From Roseburia sp. (GTDB taxonomy: Bacteria > Bacillota > Clostridia > Lachnospirales > Lachnospiraceae): a stretch of DNA of 64,000 nt. Shown here piece after piece: positions 26,224-35,839 of the stretch. The stretch is taken from assembly GCA_022771695.1 (NCBI GenBank), contig JALEKJ010000020.1, positions 21,486-85,485 on the forward strand, read 5' to 3'. A program made the translations under genes and the position numbers. Position 1 is the first letter of the stretch, and the number at the start of each line of letters is the position of its first letter. Under the pieces are notes generated by a model. It was not told where the DNA came from. It was given only the letters and a program-made list of their open reading frames with translations, and ran no database searches.

Positions 26224-27414
26224 ATGAACGTATTAGTTATTAACTGTGGTAGCTCTTCGTTGAAATATCAGTTGATTGATTCAAAGAGTGAAGCTGTATT
26301 AGCGAAGGGGCTGTGTGAGAGAATCGGAATCGATGGAAGATTAGTATATCAGAAGACAGGACTTGATAAAGAGATTACAGAGGCAGCAATGCCTACCCAT
26401 AAGGAAGCCATTCAGATGGTTCTGGATGCACTTGTAAATCCTAAGACGGGTGCAATCGGAAGTTTATCCGAGATTGGTGCGGTAGGACATCGTGTGGTAC
26501 ATGGCGGTGAGAAGTTTACATCTTCTACACTGCTCACAGAGGAGGCTATGAAAGCGATTGAAGAGTGCAACGACCTTGCGCCGCTTCATAATCCGGCAAA
26601 CTTAATCGGAATCAACGCCTGCAAAGAGTTGATGCCAAACGTACCGATGGTTGGTGTATTTGATACTGCCTTCCATCAGACAATGCCAAAGAAAGCATAT
26701 CTTTACGGTTTGCCATATGAGTATTATGAGAAATATAAAGTAAGAAGATACGGCTTCCATGGAACAAGCCACAGCTTTGTGTCAAAGCGTACTGCTGAGT
26801 TCCTTGGCATGGATTTGAAGAACTCTAAGATTATCGTTGCGCATCTTGGAAACGGAGCATCTATCAGTGCCGTATTAAACGGTGAGTGTGTGGATACTTC
26901 CATGGGACTTACTCCGCTTGAGGGTCTTGTTATGGGAACCCGTTCCGGTGATATCGATCCGGCTATCATGGAGTTCATCGCAAAGAAAGAAAACCTTGAT
27001 ATTGAGGGCGTCATGAATGTGTTAAATAAGAAGTCAGGTGTACAGGGGCTATCTCGTCTGTCCAGTGATTTCCGTGATTTGGAAGCAGGTTACAACGAGG
27101 GCAACGAACTTGCAATCAATGCGATTGAAGTGTTCTGTTACCGTGTGGCAAAATACATCGGTTCTTATGTTGCAGCGATGAATGGTGTAGATGCGATTGC
27201 ATTTACCGCCGGTATCGGTGAGAATACGGAATTGGTGCGTGGAAAAATATTAGCGTACCTTGGATATCTTGGAATTACGGTAGATGCAGAAGCGAATACC
27301 GTGCGCGGTGAGGATAAAGTAATTTCTTCTGCTGATTCTAAGGTTAAGGTATGCGTTATCCCGACCAACGAGGAGCTTGCCATCGCAAGAGAAACGGTTG
27401 CTCTGGTACAGTAA
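26224..27414 (+). CDS. ackA: Acetate kinase
   Basis: A 396-residue cytosolic kinase that interconverts acetyl phosphate plus ADP with acetate plus ATP, the ATP-yielding end of acetate fermentation. It has the full set of ASKHA motifs: VLVINCGSSSLKYQ at the N-terminus, GHRVVHGGEKF near residue 90, FDTAFHQTMP near 147, RRYGFHGTSH near 174, HLGNGASISA near 207 and AFTAGIGENTELVR near 324. The length is standard. Phosphotransacetylase (pta) is not next to it. A strong AAAGGAGG precedes the ATG. A hairpin follows the stop codon. Confidence 0.96.
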   Translation: MNVLVINCGSSSLKYQLIDSKSEAVLAKGLCERIGIDGRLVYQKTGLDKEITEAAMPTHKEAIQMVLDALVNPKTGAIGSLSEIGAVGHRVVHGGEKFTSSTLLTEEAMKAIEECNDLAPLHNPANLIGINACKELMPNVPMVGVFDTAFHQTMPKKAYLYGLPYEYYEKYKVRRYGFHGTSHSFVSKRTAEFLGMDLKNSKIIVAHLGNGASISAVLNGECVDTSMGLTPLEGLVMGTRSGDIDPAIMEFIAKKENLDIEGVMNVLNKKSGVQGLSRLSSDFRDLEAGYNEGNELAINAIEVFCYRVAKYIGSYVAAMNGVDAIAFTAGIGENTELVRGKILAYLGYLGITVDAEANTVRGEDKVISSADSKVKVCVIPTNEELAIARETVALVQ

Positions 27415-27417
27415 GAG

Positions 27418-27445
27418 TGTCAAGTGAAAAAACTTGACAAATTTT
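27418..27445 (+). terminator. Terminator after ackA
   Basis: TGTCAAGT-GAAAAA-ACTTGACA forms a perfect 8-base-pair stem followed by AATTTT. The same TGTCAAG/CTTGACA core is found in the hairpin at 37951. Confidence 0.6.
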
Positions 27446-27457
27446 GCAAAGAAATGA

Positions 27458-27486
27458 TTGACAAACGAAACATGCCTATGTATAAT
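27458..27486 (+). promoter_or_regulatory. Consensus promoter for yceD-rpmF
   Basis: TTGACA, 17 bases and TATAAT: a perfect vegetative consensus, suiting a ribosomal protein operon. Confidence 0.85.
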
Positions 27487-27544
27487 TGTTTAGGTGTGAA
27501 AACCTCATGCGTGAGAGAATCTCGCCGGGGTGGAGGAGTAAACC

Positions 27545-28069
27545 ATGCTGATAGATATTTCAGAGATTGTGTCTTGTGAGAACAAGGAGATTACCAAAGA
27601 AGTTTCCATCGAGCTCAATTCGTTTATATCAAAGCTGGGTGAATTCCCAATCACAAAGAAGGCACCGATTGATATACGAATCGCGAACCGGGAGAACAAG
27701 CGGCTGCTTATCCAGGGAGATGTAGATTTGACAGTATCAATTCCGTGTAGCCGTTGTCTGGAGGATGTGCCGACAGACATCCATTTTTCCGTTGATAAGG
27801 AGCTTGAACTGAATGGTTCCGAGGTCAATGATGAAGAGATGGAAGTTACCGACTACCTGATTGGATTAAATCTGGATATAGATAAGCTTATCTATGGAGA
27901 GATTTTGGTGAACTGGCCGATGAAAGTTCTGTGCAAGGAGGATTGCAAAGGAATTTGCAAAGTGTGCGGAATGAACCTGAATAAGGGGAACTGCGATTGC
28001 CAGAGAACAGAACTGGATCCAAGAATGGCAGCAATCCAAGATGTCTTTAACAAATTTAAGGAGGTGTAA
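27545..28069 (+). CDS. yceD: DUF177 (YceD) family protein
   Basis: A 174-residue cytosolic protein of the DUF177/YceD family, which is almost always encoded directly before rpmF and has been linked to 23S rRNA metabolism. Cysteine pairs (PCSRCLEDV near residue 62; CKEDCKGICKVCG then CDC near 130-150) suggest a bound metal, a common feature of the Firmicutes forms. The start has GGAGGAG 8 bases upstream. rpmF starts 3 bases after its stop codon, so the two are translationally linked. Confidence 0.88.
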   Translation: MLIDISEIVSCENKEITKEVSIELNSFISKLGEFPITKKAPIDIRIANRENKRLLIQGDVDLTVSIPCSRCLEDVPTDIHFSVDKELELNGSEVNDEEMEVTDYLIGLNLDIDKLIYGEILVNWPMKVLCKEDCKGICKVCGMNLNKGNCDCQRTELDPRMAAIQDVFNKFKEV

Positions 28070-28072
28070 AGA

Positions 28073-28252
28073 ATGTCAATTTGTCCAAAGAATAAATCTT
28101 CCAAGGGAAGAAGAGATAAAAGAAGAGCAAACTGGAAAATGACTGCTCCTGCATTAGTAAAATGCAGCAAATGTGGAGAGTTAATGATGCCTCATAGAGT
28201 ATGCAAAAACTGTGGCTCTTACAACAAAAAAGAAATTATTGCTCAGGACTAA
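28073..28252 (+). CDS. rpmF: 50S ribosomal protein L32
   Basis: A 59-residue protein of the large ribosomal subunit. It opens MSICPKNKSSKGRRDKRRA and carries a zinc-ribbon set of cysteines: CSKCGE near residue 33 and CKNCGSYN near 46. This is the zinc-binding (C+) form of L32. AAGGAGGTG overlaps the end of yceD. A strong terminator follows. Confidence 0.95.
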   Translation: MSICPKNKSSKGRRDKRRANWKMTAPALVKCSKCGELMMPHRVCKNCGSYNKKEIIAQD

Positions 28253-28265
28253 TGAAGACCTGGTA

Positions 28266-28298
28266 GTGGGAGTGTTTGAGAAAACACTCCCACTTTTT
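28266..28298 (+). terminator. Terminator after rpmF
   Basis: GTGGGAGTGTTT and AAACACTCCCAC form a perfect 12-base-pair stem followed by TTTTT. Confidence 0.92.
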
Positions 28299-28314
28299 CA
28301 ATAAGGAGAGTACT

Positions 28315-29037
28315 ATGGGAGAATTTTTTAATTTAGATAATAAGTTTTTTCAGGGAATAAATAAAGTCATCGACTGTGTGTTACTGAATGTGCTGTGGAT
28401 ATTTTGCTGTGTTCCGCTAATAACAGCATTTTTAGTGGCATGGCAGAGCGGTGTGGCGCTTTATTGGGTCATCTGTTGGCTGACATTCGCGCTTGCAGGT
28501 CCGGCCACGACAGCGCTGTATTATGCAATTAACAAGGTTGTACGTCATGGCAGAAGCTACATTTGGAAAGAGTACTGGCATGCATTTTTCAGTAATTTTA
28601 AGCAGGCAGCAGCAGCAGCGTTGGTTGTTGCGGGATTAGGACTTTTCATGGTACTTGACTGCTATATTATGTATCAGTTTGCGAAGGCGGGCGAGAAGAG
28701 TGGTGCGTTGTATGCAGTATTTTTGATTTTTATTTTGCTGATTGTTATGTGGGCAACTTATGTATTCCCGTACATAGCGCGTTTTGAAAACAAACTCTTG
28801 CAGGTATTAAAAAATACGGCGTTGATTGCGATTGCAAATCTTCCGTGGACATTTGTATTGTTGGTAGTGCTCATTGTGTCAGCACTTTTGGTCTGGGCAA
28901 TGCCGCCGGTACTCGTTATTGTTCCGTCGGTTTATATGCTGATTGCAAACTTTATTTTGGAAAAGGTTTTCTTAAAGTATATGTCGAAAGAAGATATCGC
29001 AACAGAAGAGGAACGGAACCGGGAATTCTATAACTAG
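28315..29037 (+). CDS. YesL family (DUF624) membrane protein
   Basis: A 240-residue membrane protein with about five to six helices, matching the YesL/DUF624 family: FFNLDNKFFQGINKVIDCV at the N-terminus, WIFCCVPLITA, GPATTALYYAINKVVRHG, and a long hydrophobic C-terminal half ending with a short charged tail. In other Firmicutes yesL-like genes often accompany sugar ABC transporters, but here it stands alone between rpmF and plsX. AAGGAGA precedes the ATG at 28315. It may be transcribed by read-through past the rpmF terminator, since no separate promoter was found. Confidence 0.8.
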   Translation: MGEFFNLDNKFFQGINKVIDCVLLNVLWIFCCVPLITAFLVAWQSGVALYWVICWLTFALAGPATTALYYAINKVVRHGRSYIWKEYWHAFFSNFKQAAAAALVVAGLGLFMVLDCYIMYQFAKAGEKSGALYAVFLIFILLIVMWATYVFPYIARFENKLLQVLKNTALIAIANLPWTFVLLVVLIVSALLVWAMPPVLVIVPSVYMLIANFILEKVFLKYMSKEDIATEEERNREFYN

Positions 29038-29057
29038 AAAAACTGGTTTTTTGCGTA

Positions 29058-29086
29058 TTGACTTATAGAATGACTTATAATATATT
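29058..29086 (+). promoter_or_regulatory. plsX-acpP promoter
   Basis: TTGACT, 17 bases and TATATT, about 45 bases before plsX. A perfect TATAAT at 29076 lacks a correctly spaced -35. Confidence 0.6.
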
Positions 29087-29136
29087 TTTTTATAGACGCG
29101 AAGGTAACCTTAGCGACGTAGATTGGAGATTGGAAT

Positions 29137-30177
29137 ATGCAGCAGAGTAATGATGCCAAGGTAACGCGAGTTGTTTTGGATGCGATGGGTGGAGATTACG
29201 CACCTGCAGAACTGGTAAAAGGAGCTGTGGAAGCAGTCAAGAACAGAGAGGATATTCAGGTCTTTTTGGTGGGACAGGAGGATGTTGTCAGAGAGGAATT
29301 GACGAAGTATACCTACCCTGAGGAGAGAATCACCATCGTACATGCGGAGGAAGTGATTGAGACAGCAGAACCGCCGGTGAATGCGATTCGTAAGAAGAAG
29401 CAGTCCTCCATAGTTGTGGGCATGAATATGGTGAAGCAGAAGGAAGCAGATGCATTTGTTTCAGCAGGAAGTTCCGGGGCAATACTTGTCGGCGGACAGG
29501 TTATTGTCGGCAGAATCAAGGGTATTGAGAGACCACCATTGGCACCGCTTATTCCTACAGAAAAGGGAGTTTCGCTCTTAATTGACTGTGGCGCGAATGT
29601 GGATGCAAGACCGTCACATCTGCTTCAGTTTGCGAAGATGGGCTCTATTTATATGGAGAACGTATTGGGCATTAAAAACCCACGAGTTGCGATTGTAAAT
29701 ATCGGAGCAGAAGAAGAGAAAGGAAATGCCTTAGTGAAGGAGACATATCCTCTCTTAAAAGAATGCGGGGATATCAATTTTGTGGGAAGTATTGAGGCAC
29801 GTGAGATTCCGCACGGGGAAGCAGATGTCATTGTGTGTGAGGCTTTTGTCGGCAATGTCATTCTAAAGCTGTATGAGGGACTTAGCAGTACTTTGATTAG
29901 TGCGATTAAGAAGGGTATGATGAGTACTTTAAAGAGCAAAATCGGTGCTGCACTTGCGCTTCCGGCGCTTAAGAGTACACTTAAGGACTTCGATGCGAGC
30001 CAGTATGGTGGAGCACCACTTTTAGGCTTGAATGGTCTGATTGTGAAGACACATGGAAGTGCCAAGGCAAAGGAGATTACCAACTCCATATACCAGTGTG
30101 TGACGTTTAAAGAACAGGACATTAATGGGAAAATTAAGAAAAATATTATAAGTTCAACCGAACAGGAAGGAATGTAA
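29137..30177 (+). CDS. plsX: Phosphate acyltransferase PlsX
   Basis: A 346-residue peripheral membrane enzyme that converts acyl-ACP to acyl phosphate, feeding PlsY in phospholipid synthesis. Typical segments are VVLDAMGGDYAP at the N-terminus, DAFVSAGSSGAILVGG near residue 108, IDCGANVDARPSHLLQFA near 149 and YGGAPLLGLNGLIVKTHGS near 289. acpP follows 3 bases after the stop, and plsY and gpsA, the next steps of the pathway, lie about 31 kb downstream in this window. Confidence 0.95.
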   Translation: MQQSNDAKVTRVVLDAMGGDYAPAELVKGAVEAVKNREDIQVFLVGQEDVVREELTKYTYPEERITIVHAEEVIETAEPPVNAIRKKKQSSIVVGMNMVKQKEADAFVSAGSSGAILVGGQVIVGRIKGIERPPLAPLIPTEKGVSLLIDCGANVDARPSHLLQFAKMGSIYMENVLGIKNPRVAIVNIGAEEEKGNALVKETYPLLKECGDINFVGSIEAREIPHGEADVIVCEAFVGNVILKLYEGLSSTLISAIKKGMMSTLKSKIGAALALPALKSTLKDFDASQYGGAPLLGLNGLIVKTHGSAKAKEITNSIYQCVTFKEQDINGKIKKNIISSTEQEGM

Positions 30178-30180
30178 GCT

Positions 30181-30414
30181 ATGGAATTTGAAAAATTGAA
30201 AAAAATCATTGCAGAGGTATTAAATGTGGATGAAGAGGAAATCAAGATGGAGACAACGTTTGTTGATGATCTTGGAGCAGATTCTCTTGATATTTTTCAG
30301 ATTATTATGGGTATTGAAGAAGAATTCGACATTGAGATTGCAAATGAAGATGCAGAGCACATTGTAACCGTGGCAGATGCAGTAGAAGAGATAAAGAATG
30401 CTTCAAACGCATAA
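30181..30414 (+). CDS. acpP: Acyl carrier protein
   Basis: A 77-residue acidic carrier protein. The phosphopantetheine attachment serine is in [10 protein letters not shown] near residue 37, with the usual four-helix pattern and acidic helix II ([12 protein letters not shown]). The Leu after the DS motif is present; the following Asp is typical of fatty-acid ACPs in Clostridia. Co-transcribed with plsX and followed by a terminator. Confidence 0.95.
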   Translation: MEFEKLKKIIAEVLNVDEEEIKMETTFVDDLGADSLDIFQIIMGIEEEFDIEIANEDAEHIVTVADAVEEIKNASNA

Positions 30415-30440
30415 GAGATAATTAGATGATGTGAAATGGG

Positions 30441-30470
30441 AAGCCCTTGTTTCTGCAACAAGGGCTTTTA
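30441..30470 (+). terminator. Terminator after acpP
   Basis: AAGCCCTTGTT and AACAAGGGCTT form an 11-base-pair stem followed by TTTA. Confidence 0.88.
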
Positions 30471-30547
30471 TAAAGTTGTGAGAGTTTTTCTTGCTTTATA
30501 CGAAGGCTGTAGGGCAAGAAAAGACCTCGCGGAAGATGGAGGGAAAG

Positions 30548-31234
30548 ATGTCAAATTTGACAGAACTGGAAGAAGTCATTGGTTATGAATTCAAGCAGAA
30601 GGGGCTGCTAAGACAAGCGTTGACACACAGCTCGTTCGCCAATGAAAAGCATATGAAGAAGCTCTCAGATAATGAGCGCCTGGAGTTCTTGGGAGATGCT
30701 GTGTTGGAAGTTGTCTCAAGTGAATTCCTTTTTCAACATTATCCGAAGCTTCCGGAAGGTGACCTGACGAAGCTGCGTGCAAGTATTGTGTGTGAACCGA
30801 CGCTTGCTATGTGCACACGAGAGATAAAATTGGGGAAATATCTTTACCTTGGAAAGGGAGAGAATCAGACCGGAGGCAGAACGCGTAAGTCTATTTTGTC
30901 GGATGCGCTCGAGGCGGTCATTGGAGCAATTTATCTTGATGGTGGATTTGAACCGGCACAGGCATTTATTCATCGGTTTATATTGACGGATATTGAGCAT
31001 AAGAAGCTGTTTTATGATAGTAAGACAATCTTGCAGGAGGTAGTGCAGGGAAGCTACGATGAGCCCTTGCATTATGTGTTGCTTGCAGAGGAAGGGCCTG
31101 ACCATGATAAGAGTTTTCGGGTGGCAGCCCAGATTGGAGATAAGCGGATTGGAGAGGGAAGCGGTCATACGAAGAAAGCTGCAGAACAGGAAGCTGCTTA
31201 TCAGGCATTATTGATATTAAAGCCGAAGCTATAA
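30548..31234 (+). CDS. rnc: Ribonuclease III
   Basis: A 228-residue double-stranded RNA endonuclease for rRNA and mRNA processing. The catalytic signature NERLEFLGDAVLE lies near residue 40, the second metal-site region DALEAVIGAIYLDGG near 118, and a C-terminal double-stranded-RNA-binding domain (about 155-227) ends with HTKKAAEQEAAYQAL. GGAGGG sits 4 bases before the ATG at 30548; in-frame ATGs upstream (30491, 30536) would add residues not seen in the family. smc begins 16 bases after the stop, the common rnc-smc-ftsY arrangement. Confidence 0.94.
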   Translation: MSNLTELEEVIGYEFKQKGLLRQALTHSSFANEKHMKKLSDNERLEFLGDAVLEVVSSEFLFQHYPKLPEGDLTKLRASIVCEPTLAMCTREIKLGKYLYLGKGENQTGGRTRKSILSDALEAVIGAIYLDGGFEPAQAFIHRFILTDIEHKKLFYDSKTILQEVVQGSYDEPLHYVLLAEEGPDHDKSFRVAAQIGDKRIGEGSGHTKKAAEQEAAYQALLILKPKL

Positions 31235-31250
31235 GCAAAGAGAGGTATCT

Positions 31251-34200
31251 ATGTATCTTAAAAGTATCGAAGTTCAGGGATTTAAATCATTTGCAAATAA
31301 AATCGTATTTGATTTTCACAATGGGATTACGGGCATTGTCGGACCGAACGGCAGTGGTAAGAGTAACGTAGCAGATGCAGTCCGCTGGGTATTAGGAGAG
31401 CAGAGCGCGAAGCAGCTTCGTGGAGCAAGCATGCAGGACGTTATTTTTGCGGGAACGGAGAATCGCAAGCCGCTCAGCTATGCATATGTGGCGATTACAA
31501 TGGATAACTCTGACCACCAGCTTGCTATCGATTTTGAGGAAGTGACGGTTGCGAGACGTGTGTACCGCTCCGGAGAGAGTGAGTACCTGATTAACGGAAA
31601 TCCATGCCGTTTGAAGGATGTGACAGAGCTTTTCTATGATACCGGTATCGGGAAAGAGGGTTACTCTATCATCGGACAGGGGCAGATTGAGCGAATTTTA
31701 AGTGGAAAACCGGAAGAACGCCGTGAGCTTTTTGATGAGGCAGCAGGTATCGTGAAGTACAAGAAACGTAAGGCGACGGCTCAGAAGAAGCTTGAAAATG
31801 AGCGTGAGAACCTTGTGCGTGTCAATGATATCTTAGCGGAATTAGAGCGTCAGGTAGGTCCGTTAGAGCGTCAGGCGGAAAAGGCGCGCGTTTACCTTAA
31901 GAAAAAAGAGGAATTAAAGACCTATGATGTGAATATGTTTCTTTTGGAAGTAGAACGCATCGATGCGCAACTAAAAGAAGTGCAGGATAAATTTCAAATT
32001 GCAGACCGGGAATTGAAGGATGCAAATGAGGCATATGAGAGTGCGAAGTCCGAGTATGAGAAGATGGAGCAGGATATGGCGCTTATGGATGAGAAGATTA
32101 CGACCATCCGAGAAAATCTGAGCAATTCTACTGTTATGAAGGGCAAGTTAGAGGGACAGATTAATGTCCTAAATGAGCAGATTCATACGGCAGAGATGAC
32201 GGATGAACATTTAAAGAGTCGTTTGGATTCCATCGACCGCGAAAAGGAAGAACGTCTACAGTCTAAGGCCTCCTATGATAAGGAAAAAGAAGAGTTGGAT
32301 GTCCAACTGAAAGAAGTAGAGGAAAAAAAAGAACAAGCCACAGAGCATTTGCGCGTATTGCAGGAAGAAATCGCGCGTTGTACAGAGGGAATTGAAAAGG
32401 GCAAGAATGAGATTATTGAGCTTTTGAATAAGAAGGCTTCTGTCAAGGCAAGACAGCAGCGATTTGATACGATGTTAGAACAAGTGAATATTCGCAAGGC
32501 TCAACTGACACAGCGTTTGCTTGCGAGAAAGACGGAAGAGGCAGATTTAGAGTCTGTGCTTTCGGGCTATCAGAAAGAATTAGATGCTGTGAATGCAACA
32601 ATTCAGGAGAAAAAGCGCGAAGCTGCCGACATGGAAGGAAAAGAGCGCACGTGGAAGAAAAAGTCCTTTGAGACAAACCAGCAGTTAGAAGAAGCGGTTG
32701 CGAAGTACCACAAGGAACAGTCGCGCTTGGAATCTCTTAAGAATATTGCAGAGCGTTATGACGGTTATGGTAACAGTATTCGCCGCGTCATGGAACAGAA
32801 AGCGCAGAACAAAGGGTTACTTGGTGTTGTTTCCGACCTGATTCAGGTGGAAAAGAAATATGAGATTGCGATTGAGACAGCACTCGGCGGTAATATTCAG
32901 AATATTGTGACCGAAGATGAAGAGACTGCAAAACGAATGATTGCATATTTAAAGCAGAACCGTTTTGGTCGTGCAACATTCCTTCCGCTTACCAGTGTGG
33001 ATGGCAAGGGCAACTTTAAGAATGCTGATGCCTTAAATGAAAAAGGCGTCATTGGGCTTGCCAATACATTGGTGAAGACTGATAAAAAGTATGAGGGCGT
33101 TACTGCATATTTGTTGGGCAGGGTCATTGTGACTGAGGATATCGACTGTGCAGTTACTCTTGCGCGCAAGTATCATTACTCTCTGCACATCGTAACATTA
33201 GAGGGAGAATATTTAAGCCCGGGTGGTTCCATGACGGGTGGTGCGTTCAAGAACAGCAGTAATCTGTTGGCGAGAAAGCGCGAGATTGAAGAACTTGAGA
33301 AGACAGTTGCCCAGCTTGAGAATGAAATCAAAGAGCACAGAAATCGTCTGGAAGATATTAAGACGGCACGTGCCCTGCTCGCGGAGGATATTGAGAAAAA
33401 TAAAGCAGACTTGCAGGAGCAATATATCTTACAGAATACGGCAAAGATGAATGTCGAGCGAGTGGCGGAGCAGAAGAATGAGAGCGAGAGCGTATTTGCT
33501 GGCTTACAACTTGAAAATCAAGAGATTGAGAATCAACTGCGTGAAATTTCTGAAAACAAAGAACGCATCTTACAGGAAATTGAGGCTGCGAAAGTTAGAG
33601 AGCAGGAGATTGAAGAAGAGAATATCAAATTTCAGGCAAGCTTGGATGAGAATTCCGGTAAGGAAGAGGCTGCACAAAAAGCGGTATCCGAAGTGCAGTT
33701 AGAGGAAGCCGGAATCCGTCAGAAAGCAGAGTTCGTTCTTTTGAACTTAGAACGTATTAATGGCGAGATTAAGCGTTATGAGGATGAGCGTGAGGGATTC
33801 CTGCGTGACGCAGAAGAGGCAAAAAAAGATGCCGAGAAGAAACGTCATGATATTGAAGAGATTAAAAAGACGATTTTGGCATCCGATGATACATACGCAA
33901 ATTTGGAAAAAGAATTAAAAGAGAACCTTGCACATAAGGATGAGATGTCCACGGCGTATAAGGGCTTTTTCCAGAAGAGGGAAGAGATTGGAGAGAAGAT
34001 TACCGCTTTAGACAAAGAAATTTTCCGTCTCAACAGTCAGCGTGAGAAATTAGAAGAAGCGCATGAGTATCAGAACAACTACATGTGGGAAGAGTATGAA
34101 CTGACATTGCATGCGGCACTGGAACTCCGTAATGAGGAGTACACGGATCTTGCGGCGTTAAAGAAGATGATTGCATCCATCAAGGACGATATCCGTAAGC

Positions 34201-34811
34201 TTGGCGATGTCAATGTCAATGCGATTGAGGACTATAAAGAAGTGTCTGAACGATATGAGTTCTTAAAAACACAGCATGACGATCTCGTGGAAGCTGAGAA
34301 GACGCTGATGGGTATTATAGAAGAATTGGATACCGGAATGCGTAAGCAATTTATGGAGAAGTTTGCAGAAATTCAGCGCGAGTTTGACAAGGTATTTAAG
34401 GAACTTTTTGGTGGCGGTAAAGGAACGCTTGAATTGGTGGAGGATGAGGATATCCTAGAGTGCGGTATCCGTATCATCGCGCAGCCGCCGGGAAAGAAGC
34501 TTCAGAATATGATGCAGATGTCCGGTGGAGAAAAGTCACTTACCGCAATCGCGTTGCTGTTTGCAATTCAGAACCTAAAGCCGTCCCCGTTCTGTCTGCT
34601 GGACGAGATTGAAGCTGCATTGGATGACTCAAACGTTGGACGTTTTGCGAAATACTTGCACAAACTTACTAAGAATACGCAGTTTATTGTGATTACGCAT
34701 AGACGTGGAACCATGGCGGCGGCAGACCGTCTGTATGGTATCACGATGCAGGAAAAAGGTGTATCGACATTGGTATCCGTCAATTTGATTGAGGGTGACC
34801 TTGACAAATAA
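31251..34811 (+). CDS. smc: Chromosome segregation protein SMC
   Basis: A 1,186-residue ATPase that compacts and segregates the chromosome with ScpA/ScpB. The Walker [21 protein letters not shown] lies at about residue 32. Long coiled coils (about 165-500 and 670-1025) flank a hinge domain (about 515-640; [11 protein letters not shown] to [11 protein letters not shown]). The C-terminal ABC signature [13 protein letters not shown] and Walker [15 protein letters not shown] lie near 1085-1115. Complete head, arm and hinge architecture is present. The ATG follows AGAGAGG. A leader-like element starts one base after its stop codon. Confidence 0.96.
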   Translation: MYLKSIEVQGFKSFANKIVFDFHNGITGIVGPNGSGKSNVADAVRWVLGEQSAKQLRGASMQDVIFAGTENRKPLSYAYVAITMDNSDHQLAIDFEEVTVARRVYRSGESEYLINGNPCRLKDVTELFYDTGIGKEGYSIIGQGQIERILSGKPEERRELFDEAAGIVKYKKRKATAQKKLENERENLVRVNDILAELERQVGPLERQAEKARVYLKKKEELKTYDVNMFLLEVERIDAQLKEVQDKFQIADRELKDANEAYESAKSEYEKMEQDMALMDEKITTIRENLSNSTVMKGKLEGQINVLNEQIHTAEMTDEHLKSRLDSIDREKEERLQSKASYDKEKEELDVQLKEVEEKKEQATEHLRVLQEEIARCTEGIEKGKNEIIELLNKKASVKARQQRFDTMLEQVNIRKAQLTQRLLARKTEEADLESVLSGYQKELDAVNATIQEKKREAADMEGKERTWKKKSFETNQQLEEAVAKYHKEQSRLESLKNIAERYDGYGNSIRRVMEQKAQNKGLLGVVSDLIQVEKKYEIAIETALGGNIQNIVTEDEETAKRMIAYLKQNRFGRATFLPLTSVDGKGNFKNADALNEKGVIGLANTLVKTDKKYEGVTAYLLGRVIVTEDIDCAVTLARKYHYSLHIVTLEGEYLSPGGSMTGGAFKNSSNLLARKREIEELEKTVAQLENEIKEHRNRLEDIKTARALLAEDIEKNKADLQEQYILQNTAKMNVERVAEQKNESESVFAGLQLENQEIENQLREISENKERILQEIEAAKVREQEIEEENIKFQASLDENSGKEEAAQKAVSEVQLEEAGIRQKAEFVLLNLERINGEIKRYEDEREGFLRDAEEAKKDAEKKRHDIEEIKKTILASDDTYANLEKELKENLAHKDEMSTAYKGFFQKREEIGEKITALDKEIFRLNSQREKLEEAHEYQNNYMWEEYELTLHAALELRNEEYTDLAALKKMIASIKDDIRKLGDVNVNAIEDYKEVSERYEFLKTQHDDLVEAEKTLMGIIEELDTGMRKQFMEKFAEIQREFDKVFKELFGGGKGTLELVEDEDILECGIRIIAQPPGKKLQNMMQMSGGEKSLTAIALLFAIQNLKPSPFCLLDEIEAALDDSNVGRFAKYLHKLTKNTQFIVITHRRGTMAAADRLYGITMQEKGVSTLVSVNLIEGDLDK

Positions 34812-34812
34812 G

Positions 34813-34879
34813 GGAGGAAAATCCACTGCGCCTGTAAAGGCAGTCACATTTTTCTTCAGAAAACAAGGAGGATTGAATG
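34813..34879 (+). repeat. Structured leader element, copy 2 (between smc and ftsY)
   Basis: This 67-base block starts one base after the smc stop codon, ends at the ftsY start, and is the second copy of the element in front of purO. It keeps GGAGGAAAATCC, CTGC-CCTG, GGCA, CATTTTTCTT and AACAAGGAGGATT but lacks the internal AATTTTGC hairpin, having a small GCC-TGTAAA-GGC hairpin instead. The outer pairing is weaker than in copy 1. Confidence 0.6.
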
Positions 34880-35827
34880 AGCGAGGAAAAAAAAGGATTC
34901 TGGAGCCGGCTGGTTGCAGGACTTGGCAAGACAAGAGATAATATCGTATCAGGAATTGACTCGATATTTAGTGGATTTTCCAGCATCGACGAAGACTTCT
35001 ATGAGGAGATTGAGGAAATCTTAATTATGGGAGATATCGGCGTGAATGCGACGGAAGCGATTATTACGAGCCTGAAACAGAAGGTGCGCGAGAATCATAT
35101 TAAGGATCCGGCAGAGTGTAAGGAATTGTTGGTACGTAGCATCAAAGAGCAGATGGATGTAGGGGAGACGGCATATCGTTTTGAGCAGGAAAAGTCCGTT
35201 GTGCTTGTGATTGGCGTCAATGGAGTTGGAAAGACAACTTCCGTAGGAAAACTTGCAGGTAAGCTCAAGGATCAGGGAAAACGTGTCGTGTTGGCAGCGG
35301 CCGATACATTTCGTGCAGCAGCAGGTAGCCAACTGTTAGAGTGGGCAAACCGCGCAGGAGTAGAGATGATTGGCGGTCAGGAAGGCGCAGACCCGGCAGC
35401 GGTTGTATATGATGCGGTGGCAGCGGCGAAAGCAAGAAATGCAGATGTGCTGCTCTGTGATACGGCAGGAAGACTTCACAACAAGAAAAACCTGATGGAA
35501 GAACTAAAAAAGATTAACCGCATTCTGGAAAAAGAATATCCGGATGCATATCGTGAGACGTTGGTGGTATTGGATGCAACAACAGGACAGAATGCGCTCA
35601 ATCAGGCACGTGAGTTTTCTGAGGTGGCAGATATTACCGGAATCATTTTGACAAAGATGGATGGTACGGCAAAAGGTGGTATTGCGGTAGCAATTCATTC
35701 AGAGCTTGGTATACCGGTAAAATATATCGGCGTGGGTGAGACGGTCGAAGATTTGCAGAAGTTTGATGCGAATGAATTTGTGGATGCGCTCTTTGAGATA
35801 AGAACAAGTGATGTAAGTGCAATTTAG
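34877..35827 (+). CDS. ftsY: Signal recognition particle receptor FtsY
   Basis: A 316-residue membrane-associated GTPase that receives SRP-ribosome complexes and works with Ffh, encoded 3 kb downstream. NG-domain motifs are present: G1 GVNGVGKTTSVGKLAG near residue 115, AADTFRAAAGSQLLEWANR near 137, DTAGRLHNKKNLMEEL near 195, TKMDGTAKGG near 258. The acidic A domain found in proteobacteria is nearly absent (short basic-hydrophobic GFWSRLVAGLGKTR N-terminus), as usual in Firmicutes. AAGGAGGA precedes the ATG. Confidence 0.95.
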   Translation: MSEEKKGFWSRLVAGLGKTRDNIVSGIDSIFSGFSSIDEDFYEEIEEILIMGDIGVNATEAIITSLKQKVRENHIKDPAECKELLVRSIKEQMDVGETAYRFEQEKSVVLVIGVNGVGKTTSVGKLAGKLKDQGKRVVLAAADTFRAAAGSQLLEWANRAGVEMIGGQEGADPAAVVYDAVAAAKARNADVLLCDTAGRLHNKKNLMEELKKINRILEKEYPDAYRETLVVLDATTGQNALNQAREFSEVADITGIILTKMDGTAKGGIAVAIHSELGIPVKYIGVGETVEDLQKFDANEFVDALFEIRTSDVSAI

Positions 35828-35839
35828 GAGGACAGAGAA